From Beijerinckiaceae bacterium (lineage in GTDB: Bacteria > Pseudomonadota > Alphaproteobacteria > Rhizobiales > Beijerinckiaceae), in the NCBI GenBank assembly GCA_027533425.1, contig JAPZUD010000005.1, positions 404,584 through 468,583 of the forward strand: 64,000 nucleotides of DNA. Direction: 5' to 3'. Positions 61,891 to 64,000 of the stretch are shown here, piece after piece (the first letter of the stretch is position 1; every line of letters starts with the position of its first letter). Below the pieces are notes generated by a model, which did no database searches, was not told the origin of the DNA, and saw only the letters and a program-made list of their open reading frames with translations. The position numbers and the translations under genes are program-made.

Positions 61891-64000
61891 TCAGACGATC
61901 GAGACCTTGGCGAGTTCGGTGGTCAGCGTCGCATCGGTGAAGAACGTGTAGTCCGAGCCGGTCTGGGTGAAATGCTCGCCCGCCGCAACGGTGAACGTGT
62001 CATTGCCATCCATCTTGAAGGTCAGCGTGTTGCCCGGGCCGCTGGTTCCCAGCACATTGGTGGCATGCGTTGCGGTGAAGTTGGTGAAATCCGCGCTGAC
62101 GCCGGCGGCCTCGAAATCGATCGTCTCGACATGGGTGAGGAAGGACAGCTGGCCCAGCGTGAAGCTGCCGGTACCGATGACATTGACCGTATCGGAATCC
62201 GCACCGCCATGGATGTTCAGTGATGTGGACTGGACATCAAGGTCCAGGATGAAGGTATCGTTGCCAGCCTCGCCGAAGAGCTGGTCGATGCCGCCATTGC
62301 CCCGGATCGTGTCATTGCCAGCGCCACCATAGATGGTGTTGACGCCGCTCGTGCCGGTCAGGGTATCGGCATGCGACGAGCCGGTGATGTTCTCGACATC
62401 AAAGAACGTGTCGCCCAGTGCAATAGCCGCTCCCGTGGCCGTGTTGGCGTTCAGATCAATGGAAACGCCGGTTAACGCCGCCGAATAGTCGACTGTGTCG
62501 ATACCTGATCCGCCATTTATGATATCGGCCCTCATCGAACTGTAAAAAACGTCATCGCCATCCAACCCATTCATGACGTCGTCTTCGGTCGTCCCGCTCA
62601 GCGTGTCGTTGCCGGCGGTACCATTGACCGTATTGGTCTGGTTGGTGACGGTTATGGCGACAGACTGCGTGGTGCTAGCGCCCTGGCCATCGGTGACGAG
62701 AACATCGATGTTGTAGACATTGTTGGCGCCGGAATCGGCGGGGTTCTCGAAATCCGGGGCTGAATTGAATGTCACTTCACCGGTCGTCGAATTGATCGTG
62801 AAAAGTGACGCATCCGCGCCGCCGCTGATCGAGAACCCGAATGTCGGGCTGGCATCGGGGTCGGTCGCGGTAATGGTCAGCGCCGAAGTCCCGTTCTCGA
62901 CGACGGAAACCGTTGCCGCAGATGTGATTGTCGGCACCTCGTTCTGGTTGGTGACGGTAACGGCGATATCCTGTGCTGTTGTACCGCCGAGACCATCCGA
63001 GACCTGGACCCGGACGTCATAGACGTTGTTGCCCCCGGCATCGGTCGGCGCCTCGAAATTCGGGGCGGTCACGAAGGTCAGGACGCCTGTCGTCGCATTG
63101 ATGGCGAACTTCGCCGAGTCCGCGCCGCCGATGATCGAATAGGTCAGGCTCGCACCGGCATCCGGATCAGTTGCAGTGACCGTAATGACCGCAGTGCCAT
63201 TTTCTGTGACCGAGGCCGTTGCCAAAGAGGTTATGGCCGGTGCCTCGTTCTGGTCGGTAACCGTGACGGCAATTGATTGCAGGCGCGTACCGCCCAGTCC
63301 ATCCGCCACCTGAACCTGCACATTATAGACATTGTTCAGGTTCGAATCCGCGGGGTTCTCGAAATCCGGGGATACCTTGAATGTGAGGACGCCAGTCACG
63401 GCATCGATATCAAAATCGGACGCATCCGCACCGCCGACAATCGAATAGGTCAGGCTCGCACCGGCATCCGGATCGGTGGCGGTGACGGTTGTCACCGGCA
63501 GCGTGATCACACCGTTTTCCGCAAACGTCACACTGGCTGTTGCCCCACCGCCATTCGAGGTGATGGTCGGCGCCTCGTTCTGGTTGGTGACGGTCACCGC
63601 AATGTTCTGAGTGGCCGTGCCGCCGAGGCCATCGGCGACCTGAACCTGCACATCATAGACATTGTTGCCGCCGGCATCGGTCGGCGATTCGAAGTCCGGG
63701 GCTGACACGAAGGTCAGCACGCCGGTGGTCGGGTTGATGACGAACTTCGCCGAATCGGCACCGCCGACGATCGAATAGGTCAGGCTCGCGCCCGCATCCG
63801 GATCGGTGGCTGTCACTGTCATGACCGCCGTCCCGTTCTCCGATACCGAGACGGTCGCGGCCGAGGTAATGCCCGGCGCCTCGTTCTGGTTGGAGACGGT
63901 CACCGCAATGTTCTGCGTCGTGGTCCCGCCGAGGCCATCGGCGACCTGGACCTGCACATCATAGACATTGTTGGCGCCGGCATCGGTCGGCGATTCGAAG
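61891..64000 (-). CDS. Large cadherin-like/RTX adhesin, C-terminal part (5' end beyond window)
   Basis: The frame is open to the window edge, so only the last roughly 702 residues are visible and the N-terminus is missing. It has cadherin-like repeats of about 102 residues (NQNEAP... DPDAGASLTYSIVGGADSA... NNVYDVQVQVADGLGGT), four complete and one partial. A C-terminal region with RTX-like calcium motifs follows (GTAGNDTLSGTTEDDVMNGL, IYGGAGNDTIRGNGGIDQLF, GEAGNDTFILD). The last 60 residues (FTVAAGEHFTQTGSDYTFFT, LTTELAKVSIV) fit an uncleaved type I secretion signal. It is surely a secreted, Ca-binding surface protein exported by the adjacent ABC/HlyD pair. Total size is unknown but such proteins commonly exceed 2000 residues. 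Confidence 0.9.
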   Translation of the reverse strand, partial: FESPTDAGANNVYDVQVQVADGLGGTTTQNIAVTVSNQNEAPGITSAATVSVSENGTAVMTVTATDPDAGASLTYSIVGGADSAKFVINPTTGVLTFVSAPDFESPTDAGGNNVYDVQVQVADGLGGTATQNIAVTVTNQNEAPTITSNGGGATASVTFAENGVITLPVTTVTATDPDAGASLTYSIVGGADASDFDIDAVTGVLTFKVSPDFENPADSNLNNVYNVQVQVADGLGGTRLQSIAVTVTDQNEAPAITSLATASVTENGTAVITVTATDPDAGASLTYSIIGGADSAKFAINATTGVLTFVTAPNFEAPTDAGGNNVYDVRVQVSDGLGGTTAQDIAVTVTNQNEVPTITSAATVSVVENGTSALTITATDPDASPTFGFSISGGADASLFTINSTTGEVTFNSAPDFENPADSGANNVYNIDVLVTDGQGASTTQSVAITVTNQTNTVNGTAGNDTLSGTTEDDVMNGLDGDDVFYSSMRADIINGGSGIDTVDYSAALTGVSIDLNANTATGAAIALGDTFFDVENITGSSHADTLTGTSGVNTIYGGAGNDTIRGNGGIDQLFGEAGNDTFILDLDVQSTSLNIHGGADSDTVNVIGTGSFTLGQLSFLTHVETIDFEAAGVSADFTNFTATHATNVLGTSGPGNTLTFKMDGNDTFTVAAGEHFTQTGSDYTFFTDATLTTELAKVSIV
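62643..64000 (-). repeat. Cadherin-like tandem repeats in the adhesin gene
   Basis: Units begin at the NQNEAP-type codons at 63891, 63585, 63255 and 62949 and end at 62643, with a further partial unit from 63892 to the window end. Spacings are 306, 330, 306 and 306 bases (102 or 110 codons). The 110-codon unit carries a Gly-rich insertion (SNGGGATASVTFAENG). High nucleotide similarity between units suggests recent duplication or gene conversion. Copy number beyond the window is unknown. Confidence 0.92.

Noticed and set aside
62643..64000. CRISPR-like or satellite repeat array
   Set aside because: The period is about 306 bases and the frame stays open throughout. It encodes cadherin-like protein repeats.

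Overview
The window is GC-rich (clearly above 60% by eye) and densely packed, with no gene-free stretch longer than about 300 bases. Several features point to an alphaproteobacterium, probably Hyphomicrobiales. These are a C4-pathway 5-aminolevulinate synthase, a hisD/UPF0262/low-molecular-weight phosphatase gene string, a murA gene preceded by a very small gene, two phasins, a PdhS-like cell-cycle kinase, and a tRNA-His with A73 and no encoded G-1. This placement is inferred from gene content only. The species cannot be named.

Layout. 1-3.2 kb: the end of cysD, then cysN (with a DUF2061-like membrane tail in place of an APS kinase), a 41-codon membrane ORF and cysG, all linked by stop/start overlaps. 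3.3-6.1 kb: an Lrp/AsnC regulator, ilvD and a small gamma-glutamylcyclotransferase-fold protein. 6.1-18.2 kb, all on the minus strand: valine catabolism (isobutyryl-CoA dehydrogenase-like, mmsB), a secreted phytase-like protein, then pccB, pccA, a Cys-rich DUF1284 protein, bioY, mutA and mutB. This takes branched-chain and odd-chain carbon through propionyl-CoA and methylmalonyl-CoA to succinyl-CoA, with biotin uptake built in. 18.3-26.7 kb: rhodanese, a GlxA/FtrA-type regulator, an M20 peptidase, SelO, an amidohydrolase coupled to a SulP transporter, and anmK. 26.7-32.6 kb: housekeeping genes hisD, murA and hemA, plus a small secreted protein with an internally duplicated Cys-rich motif. 32.6-43.8 kb: phasin, PdhS-like kinase, L,D-transpeptidase, azlCD, an Sfp-type phosphopantetheinyl transferase, TerC, tRNA-His, a second phasin, tRNA-Thr, and sbtA divergent from a LysR regulator. 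43.8-52.8 kb: a complete four-gene RND efflux system (outer-membrane factor, adaptor, two permeases).

53-64 kb is the most unusual region. A type I secretion ABC transporter is followed on the same strand by a MotB-like protein, a MotA-like proton channel with a long tail, an unrecognised small protein and a GGDEF-EAL protein. Divergent from the transporter is its HlyD-type adaptor, which converges on a large cadherin-like/RTX adhesin that runs off the window end. The combination of adhesin, type I secretion and proton channel recalls Salmonella SPI-4 (SiiA-F). Here it sits beside a possible c-di-GMP enzyme and uses different adhesin domains.
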